A DNA stretch of 49,548 nt from an uncultured Bacteroidales bacterium (GTDB lineage Bacteria; Bacteroidota; Bacteroidia; Bacteroidales; FEN-979): NCBI GenBank assembly GCA_903875045.1, contig CAIQUS010000104.1, positions 1 through 49,548 of the forward strand, written 5' to 3'. A program made the position numbers and the translations under genes. The notes under the pieces were generated by a model. That model searched no databases and had not been told where the DNA came from. It saw nothing but the letters and a program-made list of their open reading frames with translations. This document shows, in pieces, positions 16,779 to 25,708 of this stretch. The stretch's first letter is position 1. The number at the start of each line of letters is the position of its first letter.

Positions 16779-18332
16779 ATGTTCAATCAGCAGGATTATA
16801 ATCAAATCGGGACCAAGGGGATTGACATTCACGTCATCCATAAACAAATTGACCATTTCATCACCGGATTTCCCTTCATCCGTCTCGTCAGGCCTGCCAT
16901 TGCAGGAGATGGATTATTAAAGTTTGATGACGAACAACAGCAATTTTACCTGAAGTATTTCGAAAATGTGTTGCCGGCCCTTAAGGTAATTAAGTTTGTT
17001 CCGGCATCTGGTGCTGCCAGCAGAATGTTTAAACATCTTTTTGAATTCAGGGAGCAATATTCTCCGGGTGAAACAGGAATGTCCTTGTTCCTGAAAGACC
17101 AGCGCTTTAACTCAGTATTTTATTTTGTGAACCATATAGAAGAGATTGCTTTTTACAATGATTTGTCGGCGCTGGTAACAAACTTAGGGAGTACCATGGA
17201 TCAACTCATTGAAAAAAAAGACTTTGGCACCATCATCGATCTGGTTTTATCCGAAAATGGGCTGAATTATGCAAATCTGCCAAAGGCTTTACTTAAATTT
17301 CATCAATACAACGAGGGAGCGCGTGCTGCTGCAGAGGAGCACCTGGTTGAAGCAGCTGCCTATACACGGGACCATGGTGGTGTTGCACGCATACATTTTA
17401 CCATTTCACCTGAACATCATGAAAAATTCGTGGAACTATTTGAAAAAGTAAAGAATATCTACGAAACAAGGTTTGATGTGAAATTCGAAATTTCATTCTC
17501 CATTCAGAAACCATCAACAGATACAATTGCGGTAGATGAAACGAATGAACCAGTACGCAACCCTGATGGCTCCCTCCTCTTCCGGCCAGGCGGGCACGGC
17601 GCATTGCTCGAAAATCTGAACGAAATAGACGCCGATCTCATTTTCATTAAAAACATCGACAACATTGTGCCTGACCGCCTAAAACCAACAACTTTCCAAT
17701 ATAAAAAACTAATTGGCGGTTACCTGTTGTTCATTAAGGAGACCATCTCGGAATTTCTGTTTAAATTGAAGGAGCGAAAGCCTCGCAAGGAAGAACTCCA
17801 TGAAATGGCTGAATTTGCCAAAGAGAAGTTATTTCAGGATTTACCAGCGGATTTTGACACGTATCCGCTGAATGAACAGGCAGCGTTTCTTTTTGCACTG
17901 TTAAATCGCCCGATCCGTGTTTGTGGCATGGTAAAAAATGAAGGCGAGCCAGGAGGCGGGCCTTTCTGGGTGATGGGTGATGATAAAAAATTATCCCTTC
18001 AGATCGTAGAATCATCACAGATTGATATGAAGGATCAGACACAAAAAATGATAGTTGATCTGTCAACCCATTTTAACCCGGTCGACCTTGTTTGCAGTAC
18101 CAAAGATTTCGAAGGACAACCATTTGATTTAAAAGAATTTGTAGATGAGAATACTGGATTTATTTCACTCAAATCCAGCGGTGGTAAAACGCTGAAAGCC
18201 CAGGAACTGCCAGGGCTATGGAATGGGGCAATGGCCAAATGGATAACCATTTTCGCGGAAGTCCCTATCATCACTTTTAATCCGGTTAAAACCGTAAACG
18301 ATCTTCTGAGGAATGAACATTTAGCTCATTAA
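16779..18332 (+). CDS. DUF4301 family protein
   Basis: This is a 517-residue soluble protein of the DUF4301 family, found mainly in Bacteroidota. The N-terminus (FNQQDYNQIGTKGIDIHVIH) and the glycine-rich FVPASGAASRMFKHLF near residue 75 are characteristic. The latter resembles the nucleotide-binding loop of nucleotidyltransferase-like folds. FRPGGHGALLENLNE near residue 275 and the segment GEPGGGPFWVMG near 395 are other conserved glycine-rich loops. No experimentally proven function is known to me. A sugar-nucleotidyltransferase-like activity is a guess from fold motifs. ATG 16779 is preferred over TTG 16752. It is 15 bases upstream of the thioredoxin-fold gene. Confidence 0.83.
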   Translation: MFNQQDYNQIGTKGIDIHVIHKQIDHFITGFPFIRLVRPAIAGDGLLKFDDEQQQFYLKYFENVLPALKVIKFVPASGAASRMFKHLFEFREQYSPGETGMSLFLKDQRFNSVFYFVNHIEEIAFYNDLSALVTNLGSTMDQLIEKKDFGTIIDLVLSENGLNYANLPKALLKFHQYNEGARAAAEEHLVEAAAYTRDHGGVARIHFTISPEHHEKFVELFEKVKNIYETRFDVKFEISFSIQKPSTDTIAVDETNEPVRNPDGSLLFRPGGHGALLENLNEIDADLIFIKNIDNIVPDRLKPTTFQYKKLIGGYLLFIKETISEFLFKLKERKPRKEELHEMAEFAKEKLFQDLPADFDTYPLNEQAAFLFALLNRPIRVCGMVKNEGEPGGGPFWVMGDDKKLSLQIVESSQIDMKDQTQKMIVDLSTHFNPVDLVCSTKDFEGQPFDLKEFVDENTGFISLKSSGGKTLKAQELPGLWNGAMAKWITIFAEVPIITFNPVKTVNDLLRNEHLAH

Positions 18333-18347
18333 AATTTCAAATTTATC

Positions 18348-19769
18348 ATGATAAAACTTAAACCGGCGTGGCTGTTTGTTATTTTCAGTGCCCTTACAAT
18401 TGTTGTTTCCGGGCAATCTGGCTATAATATCAAGTTTAAAATCAATGGGTTAAAAGACACAACCTGTTTGATCGCCTATTACTACAGCAATGGGACATAC
18501 ATCAAAGACACATTAAAAGTTGATGCTTCGGGTCGTTGCACCTATAAAGCCCCGGCCGACCTTCCGAAAGGACTTTATGTCCTGGTAATCACGGATAAAC
18601 AATATTTTGATTTTGTAGTCAACAATGACCTGAAGTTCTCGATGGAAACAACAAAGGGTGACCCGATGAATAAAATGATCATCAAAGATTCACCTGAAAA
18701 TGAGTTGTTCTACAAATATCTTCGGTACAACAAGGAAAAGTTCAGTCAGGTTCAGGAACTTGATGATAAAGCGAAACTTGTGGCCGACAAGAAAGACACG
18801 CTGAAGATGTATTCAGAAAAGATCAACAAGATCAATAAAGAGTTGATTGCTTTCAAACTCGGTATTGTTGCAAAATTTCCTGATTCATTTACCGCCTTGA
18901 TGATCAATGCCATGAAAGAGCCGGAAGTTCCGGAAATACCGATCCTTTCAAATGGCCGACCGGACTCAACCTTTGGTTACCGCTATTACAAATCCCATTT
19001 CTGGGATGGCACGGATTTTACGGATGACCGTTTGCTGAGAACACCTGTATTCCACAATAAATTAAAGAAGTACTTTGAGACGGTAGTGGTTCAAAACCCC
19101 GACAGTGTAATTCGGGAGGTTGACATATATATTGAAAAAGCAAGGCCAAATCCGGAGATGTTTAAATATCTCGTATGGTTTACAACTTACCGATATGAAA
19201 ACCCTGAATACATGGGTTTCGATAAGGTTTTCATACACATCGTTGATAAATATTATGTTACAGGCCAAACAACCTGGATTACCAAGTCAGTGAATGACAA
19301 TATTATCAAAAAGGCGAATAAAATCCGCCCGTTGTTAATCGGTGAGAAAGCACCAAATATGATTATGCAGGACACCAGCAATCAATTGGTGTCGATGCAC
19401 AACATCACGGCTGATTTTTTAATGTTACTCTTCTGGGACCCTGATTGCGGCCATTGTGAGAAAGAAATACCCATTATAAAGGAGTTCTACGACCAGAACA
19501 AGGAGAAATATAAATTTGAAATTTTCGCAGTCTGTTCCGATACCTCCCTGGTAAAATGGAAAAATTCAATTAAGAAAAAGAAGATGAACTGGATTAATGT
19601 GGATGGACCACGAACTTTAACGGGGGATTACCACGAACAGTACGATATCATTTCAACCCCGGTCATTTATTTACTTGATAAAAAGAAGGAGATTATTGCA
19701 AAAAAACTTCCGGCTGAAAAAATCGGAGGATTTATCGAAAACTACTATAAATATTCAAAGAAGCCTTAA
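18348..19769 (+). CDS. Exported thioredoxin-fold protein (TlpA/AhpC-TSA-like)
   Basis: The 473-residue protein has a signal peptide (about 1-23, ending VVSGQS). An N-terminal beta domain (about 25-115, DUF4369-like: INGLKDTTCLIAYYYSNGTY) follows. Next is a long helical middle region (about 120-320) resembling DUF5106 proteins. The C-terminal thioredoxin fold starts at IGEKAPN and has the redox motif C367-G-H-C370 in FWDPDCGHCEKEIP and the cis-Pro STPVIYLLD. It should act in the periplasm as a thiol-disulfide reductase or isomerase. Its partner is not evident. It probably shares the transcript of the DUF4301 gene and ends at a very strong terminator. Confidence 0.88.
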   Translation: MIKLKPAWLFVIFSALTIVVSGQSGYNIKFKINGLKDTTCLIAYYYSNGTYIKDTLKVDASGRCTYKAPADLPKGLYVLVITDKQYFDFVVNNDLKFSMETTKGDPMNKMIIKDSPENELFYKYLRYNKEKFSQVQELDDKAKLVADKKDTLKMYSEKINKINKELIAFKLGIVAKFPDSFTALMINAMKEPEVPEIPILSNGRPDSTFGYRYYKSHFWDGTDFTDDRLLRTPVFHNKLKKYFETVVVQNPDSVIREVDIYIEKARPNPEMFKYLVWFTTYRYENPEYMGFDKVFIHIVDKYYVTGQTTWITKSVNDNIIKKANKIRPLLIGEKAPNMIMQDTSNQLVSMHNITADFLMLLFWDPDCGHCEKEIPIIKEFYDQNKEKYKFEIFAVCSDTSLVKWKNSIKKKKMNWINVDGPRTLTGDYHEQYDIISTPVIYLLDKKKEIIAKKLPAEKIGGFIENYYKYSKKP

Positions 19770-19776
19770 AAAAAAT

Positions 19777-19808
19777 GCCGTTTTGCTTAGCAAAACGGCT
19801 TTTTTTTG
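19777..19808. terminator. Bidirectional rho-independent terminator
   Basis: GCCGTTTTGC (19777-19786) pairs with GCAAAACGGC (19790-19799) around a three-base loop. It is preceded by A8 and followed by T8. It separates the + thioredoxin-fold gene from the end of the - thrS-infC-rpmI-rplT transcript. Confidence 0.92.
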
Positions 19809-19824
19809 GGTTTTCCCTTGTATG

Positions 19825-20172
19825 TTAGCTGTTACATTCTTCAACAACGGCTTTAAAAGCTTCGGGGTTGTTCATGGCTAAATCGGCCAGGGTTTTTCTG
19901 TTGAGTGTGATATTTTTCTCAGCAAGTTTTCCAATAAATACGGAATACGACATTCCATATAGCCGCACACCGGCATTGATACGGGTTATCCACAAAGCAC
20001 GGAAATTCCGTTTCTTCGTGCGGCGGTCCCTGTAGGCATAGCTCAACCCTTTTTCTACTGAATTTTTCGCAACGGTAAGGACATTCTTTCTTCTACCGAA
20101 CTGTCCTTTCGCCCGTTTAAGAATTTTTTTCCTTCTCTCTCGCGAGGCGACTGAATTAACTGATCTTGGCAT
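19825..20172 (-). CDS. rplT: 50S ribosomal protein L20
   Basis: L20 is a primary 23S rRNA-binding protein required for early assembly of the large ribosomal subunit. The 115 residues are very basic and match the family throughout: [49 protein letters not shown] and [10 protein letters not shown]. It is the last gene of the thrS-infC-rpmI-rplT cluster, 75 bases after rpmI. In other bacteria L20 can repress translation of this operon by binding its mRNA. A small hairpin (20198-20211) in the rpmI-rplT gap is the only candidate element I see. Confidence 0.98.
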   Translation of the reverse strand: MPRSVNSVASRERRKKILKRAKGQFGRRKNVLTVAKNSVEKGLSYAYRDRRTKKRNFRALWITRINAGVRLYGMSYSVFIGKLAEKNITLNRKTLADLAMNNPEAFKAVVEECNS

Positions 20173-20197
20173 GGTTTCTGATTTTTTGCGTTAGCGC

Positions 20198-20211
20198 TCC
20201 CGATTTCGGGA
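20198..20211. other. Small hairpin between rpmI and rplT
   Basis: TCCCGA (20198-20203) and TCGGGA (20206-20211) form a compact palindrome 26 bases upstream of the rplT start codon. No T-run follows on the minus strand. It could be an RNA fold affecting rplT translation or a chance palindrome. Confidence 0.3.
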
Positions 20212-20247
20212 ATCTTTAAAGCTAATCACAAGTTAAACAATGAATAA

Positions 20248-20442
20248 TTAACCCTGGAGCATCTCTTTTACATTGGCTTCATCTGCTTTGTGGACCGTAG
20301 TCGAATACGTAAGATTACGTTTCCGTTTATTGGTTTTCTTGGTCAGAATGTGGCTTTTGTAAGCATGCTTCCGTTTGATTTTACCGGTGCCCGTCAGAGC
20401 GAATCTTTTTTTAGCGCCGGATTTGGTCTTCATTTTTGGCAT
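20248..20442 (-). CDS. rpmI: 50S ribosomal protein L35
   Basis: L35 is a small, highly basic large-subunit protein. The 64-residue product carries the family pattern [18 protein letters not shown], then [15 protein letters not shown]. It sits between infC and rplT in the standard order. The 57-base gap from infC contains an ATTGAATG repeat rather than an obvious Shine-Dalgarno. Confidence 0.98.
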   Translation of the reverse strand: MPKMKTKSGAKKRFALTGTGKIKRKHAYKSHILTKKTNKRKRNLTYSTTVHKADEANVKEMLQG

Positions 20443-20451
20443 GTTACCTTT

Positions 20452-20490
20452 TATTGAATGATTGAATGATTGAATTGTATAATGATTGAA
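20452..20490. repeat. Short ATTGAATG tandem repeat
   Basis: About three imperfect 8-base units (ATTGAATG) are followed by a fourth after a short interruption, in the infC-rpmI gap. Copy-number change here would alter only spacing and would not disrupt a reading frame. Confidence 0.55.
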
Positions 20491-20499
20491 TTAATTTCA

Positions 20500-21054
20500 C
20501 TATTTCTTTGGGGTAATAATCATGATCATGCGTTTGCCTTCGAGACGTGGCAGTTGTTCTATTTTACCAACCTCTACCAGTAACTGGGCAAACTTCAGCA
20601 GGATCAACTCTCCTTGTTCTTTATATATGATTGAACGTCCTTTGAAAAAAACATCCACTTTAACTTTAGCGCCCTCTTTTAAAAACTTGATGGCATGATT
20701 CAACTTGAAATTAAAATCATGTTCATCGGTATTCGGGCCAAGCCGGATCTCTTTGACAATTATCTTAGCAGTTTTGGCCTTCATCTCTTTCTGCTTCTTT
20801 TTAAGCTCGTAGAGAAATTTTTTGTAATCAATCACCTTGCAAACAGGAGGATTTGCTGTAGGTGAAATTTCAACAAGGTCAAGTCCTTTAACCTCTGCAA
20901 TATTCAAAGCCTCGCGTATGTTGTAAATGCCGGGCTCAATATTCTCGCCCACCACACGCACAACCGGTGCCTTTATCCACTGGTTGATATTATAAGGTTC
21001 TTCCTTTTTCCCCGGTTTCGGATACCGTCTCGGGCCGCTAAATTGTGTTACTAT
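20500..21054 (-). CDS. infC: Translation initiation factor IF-3, AUA start
   Basis: IF-3 binds the 30S subunit and rejects non-canonical start codons. Starting at the first common start codon (GTG at 20961) would delete the beginning of the IF3 N-domain. The frame continues upstream without a stop, and residues such as [12 protein letters not shown] are the expected IF3-N start. The only well-placed initiation signal is AGGAGGA (21067-21061), then six bases, then ATA (21054-21052). This gives a 184-aa protein beginning [10 protein letters not shown]. Rare start codons on infC are known from E. coli (AUU), where they allow IF-3 to repress its own synthesis. The same logic would apply here. The C-domain ([17 protein letters not shown] onward) is complete. 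Confidence 0.9.
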   Translation of the reverse strand: MVTQFSGPRRYPKPGKKEEPYNINQWIKAPVVRVVGENIEPGIYNIREALNIAEVKGLDLVEISPTANPPVCKVIDYKKFLYELKKKQKEMKAKTAKIIVKEIRLGPNTDEHDFNFKLNHAIKFLKEGAKVKVDVFFKGRSIIYKEQGELILLKFAQLLVEVGKIEQLPRLEGKRMIMIITPKK

Positions 21055-21060
21055 TGTAAG

Positions 21061-21067
21061 TCCTCCT
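21061..21067 (-). promoter_or_regulatory. Strong Shine-Dalgarno deciding the infC start
   Basis: Minus-strand AGGAGGA lies six bases before ATA 21054-21052. Such a full Shine-Dalgarno is unusual in Bacteroidota and marks ATA as the initiator. Confidence 0.7.
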
Positions 21068-21103
21068 ATATTTGGTTTATATTACCTATTTGCAGGATTT
21101 GCC

Positions 21104-21125
21104 ACCAGGGGTCAAAACCCCTGGT
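21104..21125 (-). other. Hairpin between thrS and infC
   Basis: ACCAGGGGT (21104-21112) and ACCCCTGGT (21117-21125) make a perfect 9-base stem with a tetraloop in the 87-base thrS-infC gap. The minus strand after it is not T-rich, so it is not a normal terminator. An RNA processing or regulatory element of the operon is possible. Confidence 0.5.
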
Positions 21126-21141
21126 TAGGAAAAACCCGACC

Positions 21142-23082
21142 TTATATTTCTCCAAGTTCAACTTTAATCTCTTCCTGAACAAGCCTGACGAAATCTTCAA
21201 TTTTTTGTGGTCCCAGATCTCCCTGCCCATGTTTTCTGACAGAAACTGTTCCTTCGCTCTCTTCACGTTCTCCAACAACGAGCATAAAAGGAATTTTCAT
21301 CAGTTCGGCATCACGAATCTTCTTGCCAGCCTTTTCGTTCCGGTCGTCAATCAGGGTGCGAATTTCGGAATTATTTAGCAAATGTAAAACTTTTTTTGCA
21401 TAATCCTGGTATTTCTCACTGATTGGCAATACAATAGCCTGGTCCGGAGTAAGCCACAACGGAAAATTCCCCGCAGTATGTTCCAATAAAACAGCAACAA
21501 ACCGTTCCATGGAGCCAAATGGAGCCCGATGTATCATCACCGGACGATGTTTCTGGTTATCGTTTCCGATATACTCAAGCTCAAACCGTTCAGGCAGATT
21601 ATAATCAACCTGGATGGTACCAAGCTGCCATTTTCTACCCAAGGCATCTTTCACCATGAAGTCCATTTTAGGACCATAGAAGGCAGCCTCCCCAAGTTCA
21701 ATGACCGTAGTCAAACCACGTTCTTCGGCAACCTCCATAATGGCACGCTCAGCCTTTTCCCAATTTTCGTCAGAACCGATATATTTTTCTTTATTCTCAG
21801 GATCACGTAATGAAATCTGAACAATAAATTCGTTGAATTTCAGGGCTTTAAAAATTAACATTACAATATCCATTACCCCTTTGAATTCATCTTTCACCTG
21901 TTCAGGCATGCAGAAAATGTGTGCATCATCCTGGGTAAATCCGCGAACACGGGTCAAACCATGCAATTCCCCGCTTTGCTCGTAACGGTAGACTGTGCCA
22001 AATTCGGCAATTCTGACAGGCAAATCGCGATATGATCTCGGTTTTACTTTGTAAATTTCGCAATGGTGAGGGCAATTCATCGGTTTCAGAAAAAACTCCT
22101 CTCCTTCAACCGGGGTGGAAATAGGACGGAAAGAACTCTCTCCGTATTTCTGGTAATGGCCTGAGGTTTTGTACAATTCAACATTCCCGATATGAGGACA
22201 CATAACCTGTTCGTATCCAGCCTTTTTTTGAACCTTTTTCAGGAACATTTCAAGACGTTCGCGTAAAGCGGCACCGCGGGGCAGCCATAAAGGAAGACCC
22301 AAACCGACTTTTTGAGAAAAAGCAAACAGTTCAAGCTCTTTGCCTAACTTTCGGTGGTCACGTTTTTTTGCTTCCTCAAGAAAGGTAAGAAATTCATCAA
22401 GTTCCTTTTGTTTCGGAAAAGTAATTCCGTAGATACGTGTAAGTTGCTTGCGTTTTTCATCGCCACGCCAATAGGCCCCTGCGATATTGAGCAGTTTGAT
22501 GGCTTTGATGAAACTGGTGTCTGGGATATGCGGCCCCCGGCACAAATCGGTGAATTTGCCAGACTCATAAAAAGTAATCTGACCATCTTCAAGCCCCTGC
22601 AGCAATTCTATTTTATATTCATCCCCTTTCGTAGTGAAATAATCAATGGCATCGGATTTGGCAACATCCTTCCGGATAAAAGTTTGCTTTTCCTTAGCCA
22701 ATTCAAGGATTTTCTTTTCAATCTTACTGAAATCATCAGACGATATCGTATAATTTCCAAAGTCAATGTCGTAGTAAAATCCGTTCTCAATATCCGGACC
22801 GATGCCAAATTTCACCCCTGGATAGAGTAATTCAATGGCTTCGGCCATCAAATGGGCAGAGGAATGCCACATCGATGCTTTACCTTCAGGATCGCTCCAG
22901 GTGAGCAATCTTATTTTTGAATCTGTTGAAATTGAACGGGTTGCATCCCATATCTCACCATTAACCTGAACGGAAAGTACATTCCGGGCAAGTCCTTCAC
23001 TGATGCTTTTAGCAATATCAACTCCTGTAACTCCTTCAGGATATTGACGAACCGAATTATCGGGCAGGGTAATATTAATCAT
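21142..23082 (-). CDS. thrS: Threonyl-tRNA synthetase
   Basis: ThrS attaches threonine to tRNA-Thr and edits Ser-tRNA-Thr. The 646 residues show the whole class II architecture. A TGS domain (about 1-62) comes first. The editing domain (about 63-225) has [10 protein letters not shown] with its zinc-like His pair and CRGPHIPDT. The catalytic core carries the zinc Cys in [10 protein letters not shown], motif 2 ([20 protein letters not shown]) and motif 3 ([11 protein letters not shown]). A C-terminal anticodon-binding domain completes it. It leads the thrS-infC-rpmI-rplT cluster, and a promoter element lies just upstream. Confidence 0.98.
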   Translation of the reverse strand: MINITLPDNSVRQYPEGVTGVDIAKSISEGLARNVLSVQVNGEIWDATRSISTDSKIRLLTWSDPEGKASMWHSSAHLMAEAIELLYPGVKFGIGPDIENGFYYDIDFGNYTISSDDFSKIEKKILELAKEKQTFIRKDVAKSDAIDYFTTKGDEYKIELLQGLEDGQITFYESGKFTDLCRGPHIPDTSFIKAIKLLNIAGAYWRGDEKRKQLTRIYGITFPKQKELDEFLTFLEEAKKRDHRKLGKELELFAFSQKVGLGLPLWLPRGAALRERLEMFLKKVQKKAGYEQVMCPHIGNVELYKTSGHYQKYGESSFRPISTPVEGEEFFLKPMNCPHHCEIYKVKPRSYRDLPVRIAEFGTVYRYEQSGELHGLTRVRGFTQDDAHIFCMPEQVKDEFKGVMDIVMLIFKALKFNEFIVQISLRDPENKEKYIGSDENWEKAERAIMEVAEERGLTTVIELGEAAFYGPKMDFMVKDALGRKWQLGTIQVDYNLPERFELEYIGNDNQKHRPVMIHRAPFGSMERFVAVLLEHTAGNFPLWLTPDQAIVLPISEKYQDYAKKVLHLLNNSEIRTLIDDRNEKAGKKIRDAELMKIPFMLVVGEREESEGTVSVRKHGQGDLGPQKIEDFVRLVQEEIKVELGEI

Positions 23083-23108
23083 GTAACAATGCGTGATTTT
23101 AAGGGGTG

Positions 23109-23116
23109 CAAAGGTA
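23109..23116 (-). promoter_or_regulatory. Putative -7 element of the thrS operon
   Basis: Minus-strand TACCTTTG followed by CACCCC fits TAnnTTTG and would give a leader of about 20 bases before the thrS ATG. The same TTTGCACCCC context occurs before the DHH gene. No -33 TTG at the usual spacing is seen. Confidence 0.5.
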
Positions 23117-23127
23117 CAAATTATAAT

Positions 23128-25074
23128 TTAATTCCCCATCACTTTAAATTCTGTCCGCCGGTTATTTGCCCGTCCCAGCTCTGTCGCATTGTCATCAATG
23201 GGCTGATTGAACCCATATCCTGCAAATGACAGACGGGTTTTGGCAATATTATGCTGCACAAGATATTCGACAACCGCATTTGCACGATTTCTTGATAATT
23301 CGAGATTATGCTGGCTGGTGCCGATGTTATCAGTATGTCCACTGATCTCTATGATTAACTTTGGGTTCTTTTGGAGAAGCCCAAGCAGTTTTTGAAGTTC
23401 GGCAACCGATTCATCCTTCAAACTAAATTTGTCGGTATCAAAAAATATATTTTTCAACACCACGGTTTCCCCTATTTTTATTGGCTTCAGCGGAACATTT
23501 TTCACAAAGGGTTTCATTTGGGAATTGAACCCCCTGAGTGAGAAATTATCAGAAAAAAACAGGTATCCGTCTTTTGAAACATTCAGTGCATAGTTTTTCT
23601 CAGTTGGCAACGCGAGTAAAAATTCGCCGGTGAGCATGTCCGATGTTGACTGTGCCACCGTTTTTAGTGTCTCCAGGTCAATCAATTCAAACCGTGCACC
23701 AAGTTTAACTTTTGAATCATCATCGTATACAATACCCTTGAAATAGGTGGTCAGCAATGGTCTGGCCTCTTTGTACAACGGAAATTTGTACACATCCTGA
23801 CGTCCTTTGCCACCAAATTTATCGGAGGAGATATAAGCGACATCCCCATTTGCATTAACAACCAGGGTAATTTCATCCGCAAAGGTGTTGATGGGGTATC
23901 CTAAATTTACCGGCCTTTGCCAGGCTCCGGATAAATCTTTTCTGGCGTAAAAAAGATCCAATTTGCCCATCCCGGGATGTCCTTTGGAGGAGAAGTACAA
24001 GGTCTGGTCGTCGGGATGAATAAATGGTGCCATCTCCTGAGCACTCGTGTTGATTGAGTCGCCCAGGTTAACTGGCGGACTCCATCGTCCATCAGGTTGA
24101 AGTTCTGTTTTCCAGATATCGGAACTTCCTTTGCCACCCGGACGTTTACTGGCGAAATAGAGTGTTTTGCCATCTGAGGAAAAAGATGGCTGCGAATCCC
24201 ACTGAGGCGAATTCACAACAGGACCAAGGTTTTCCGGTTCAGACCATCGCTCACCTACCCTTTCGGCACGGTAAATATCGCAAGTCCCATATCCGTCATC
24301 GCGGTTACAAGCTGCAAAAAACAAATATTTTCCATCCGGGGATATATTCAGGGCGCCCTCGTTGCCATGGGTGTTGATCGGAGGACCAAGGTTTAACGCC
24401 TGTCTCCAAACCGAATCAATGCGATGGGAAATGTAAAACTCTTCCTCAAATTCCTGAGTCGGGTCAATTGTTTGTGCATCACGGGGATTTTTACGCGTAA
24501 AATAGAGACGCTCCTCATCAGCCGAAACCGAATTGATGTATTCATCAAATTGTGTATTAATGCTATCTCCCACGTTCACAGGTGAAAAGGGCACCGGATG
24601 GGTTACCAGCCAAATCGCATAATCACAAGCCCTGAGTTGCTTTTCTGCCTGCTCTCTCTTTGGAGGAGGAAGTTGTTCAAATTCAAGGAACCGCTGATAA
24701 TTCAATCGTGCATCCTGGTATCTGCCTATGCCCCATTGCATATTGCCCAGGATAAAAAACAAGTTCGGGGAAAATGGATTATTTGTTTTTACAGCTGCAT
24801 TATAGGACTCTATCGCTTTGTCAAACTGTTGATTATCCGCTGCAATATCCCCTTGCAGCATATATGCCTCTGTGAATGAAGGATCCTGTTCCAATGCTTT
24901 TTTCAGCTCGGCAAGCGCTTTTTCATAATTCCTTTCCTGGTAGGAATCATACGCCATAAAAAAAAACTTTTCCGCACGTTTATTCTGTGTTGAAAAGCGT
25001 TGTGTCTGGCTGAAACAAATGACAAATGACAAATGACAAATGACAAATGGAAGAAAAAAACGCAGAGGTATCAT
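23128..25074 (-). CDS. TPR / PD40 propeller / OmpA-domain protein (PorE-like architecture)
   Basis: This is a 648-residue exported envelope protein. ATG 25074 is preferred over an upstream ATG (25116) because it overlaps the queE stop as ATGA and starts a clean signal peptide, MIPLRFFLPFVICHLSFVIC. Domains in order: TPR repeats (about 25-95), a PD40/WD40-like propeller (about 160-440, with repeated FAS/FSSDGKTLYFAS strands), a carboxypeptidase-regulatory-like beta-sandwich (about 450-525), and a C-terminal OmpA peptidoglycan-binding domain (about 545-648, EISGHTDNIG and LSRNRANAV). PorE of the T9SS has the same domain order, but other OmpA-family paralogues share it too. The signal peptide is encoded by five copies of a 7-base repeat. 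Confidence 0.9.
   Translation of the reverse strand: MIPLRFFLPFVICHLSFVICFSQTQRFSTQNKRAEKFFFMAYDSYQERNYEKALAELKKALEQDPSFTEAYMLQGDIAADNQQFDKAIESYNAAVKTNNPFSPNLFFILGNMQWGIGRYQDARLNYQRFLEFEQLPPPKREQAEKQLRACDYAIWLVTHPVPFSPVNVGDSINTQFDEYINSVSADEERLYFTRKNPRDAQTIDPTQEFEEEFYISHRIDSVWRQALNLGPPINTHGNEGALNISPDGKYLFFAACNRDDGYGTCDIYRAERVGERWSEPENLGPVVNSPQWDSQPSFSSDGKTLYFASKRPGGKGSSDIWKTELQPDGRWSPPVNLGDSINTSAQEMAPFIHPDDQTLYFSSKGHPGMGKLDLFYARKDLSGAWQRPVNLGYPINTFADEITLVVNANGDVAYISSDKFGGKGRQDVYKFPLYKEARPLLTTYFKGIVYDDDSKVKLGARFELIDLETLKTVAQSTSDMLTGEFLLALPTEKNYALNVSKDGYLFFSDNFSLRGFNSQMKPFVKNVPLKPIKIGETVVLKNIFFDTDKFSLKDESVAELQKLLGLLQKNPKLIIEISGHTDNIGTSQHNLELSRNRANAVVEYLVQHNIAKTRLSFAGYGFNQPIDDNATELGRANNRRTEFKVMGN
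25015..25049 (-). repeat. Heptanucleotide tandem repeat inside a coding region
   Basis: Five perfect copies of ACAAATG (+ strand; CATTTGT in the sense of the gene) encode the hydrophobic core of the signal peptide of the PorE-like protein. The unit is not a multiple of three, so gaining or losing one copy shifts the reading frame. Confidence 0.95.
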
Positions 25075-25655
25075 GGGATGTGCATGTATTTGTGGCTTTG
25101 GAGGGATATCCTCCATTTGGGGTTTGCCATGATATAACGGATTATTTCGGGCATCATTGCTTCACGCCTGCTCCATTCCGGCTGCAGGTAAAGTAAACAT
25201 GATTCTGATACGAGGGGCGAATTATCCTCAGCCCATCGAAAGTCTGTGGTATCCTGAATGATTACCTTCAATTCACTGGCCATGGCAGCAACTTCTTTCA
25301 ATGGAGGAGCATCCCTTTTGGGTGAAACACAAATCCAATCCCAACTTCCGCTGAGTGGCTGCGACCCAGATGTTTCAAGAAAAGTCCGGACACCTTTGCG
25401 TTGCAATTCACTGCACAGGTACTCCAAATTATACAGCAACGGCTCCCCCCCTGTGACAACAATGGCTTTTGCAGGATAAGTGAGCGCATGTTGCACAACC
25501 AGATCCGTGGAAACCGGTGGAAAATTCCCAGCATTCCAGGATTCCTTTACATCACACCATTTGCATCCGACATCACATCCACCTATCCGGATTAAATAGG
25601 CTGCAAGTCCGGTGTTGAATCCTTCGCCCTGGAGCGTATAAAACTCTTCCATCAC
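25071..25655 (-). CDS. queE: 7-carboxy-7-deazaguanine synthase
   Basis: QueE is a radical-SAM enzyme that makes 7-carboxy-7-deazaguanine in queuosine biosynthesis. EFYTLQGEGFNTG and the iron-sulfur motif C27-D-V-G-C31-K-W-C34 are diagnostic, and VVTGGEPLL and LETSGS follow. From GTG 25655 the protein is 194 aa. The frame stays open upstream to 25733, and the added residues LLKEGKVLPVM resemble the usual Bacteroidota N-terminus, so the real start may lie upstream. The only upstream ribosome-site candidate is AGGAGG in the end of folD, followed by CTG 25712. It sits between folD and the PorE-like gene, overlapping the latter. Confidence 0.9.
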   Translation of the reverse strand: MMEEFYTLQGEGFNTGLAAYLIRIGGCDVGCKWCDVKESWNAGNFPPVSTDLVVQHALTYPAKAIVVTGGEPLLYNLEYLCSELQRKGVRTFLETSGSQPLSGSWDWICVSPKRDAPPLKEVAAMASELKVIIQDTTDFRWAEDNSPLVSESCLLYLQPEWSRREAMMPEIIRYIMANPKWRISLQSHKYMHIP

Positions 25656-25708
25656 CGGAAGTACTTTTCCTTCCTTCAGAAGATGATTTGCTGATTGTTC
25701 CGATGATG

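Noticed and set aside
16737-16856. Forty-residue N-terminal extension of the subtilisin
   Set aside because: It overlaps the divergent DUF4301 gene and precedes a perfectly normal signal peptide at 16736.
19675-19881. 68-codon plus-strand ORF spanning the terminator after the thioredoxin-fold gene
   Set aside because: It runs through the terminator hairpin and antisense into rplT, and has no protein-like pattern.
21043-21378. 111-codon plus-strand ORF over the thrS 3' end
   Set aside because: It is antisense to thrS and to the real infC N-terminus, and it has no family similarity that I recognise.
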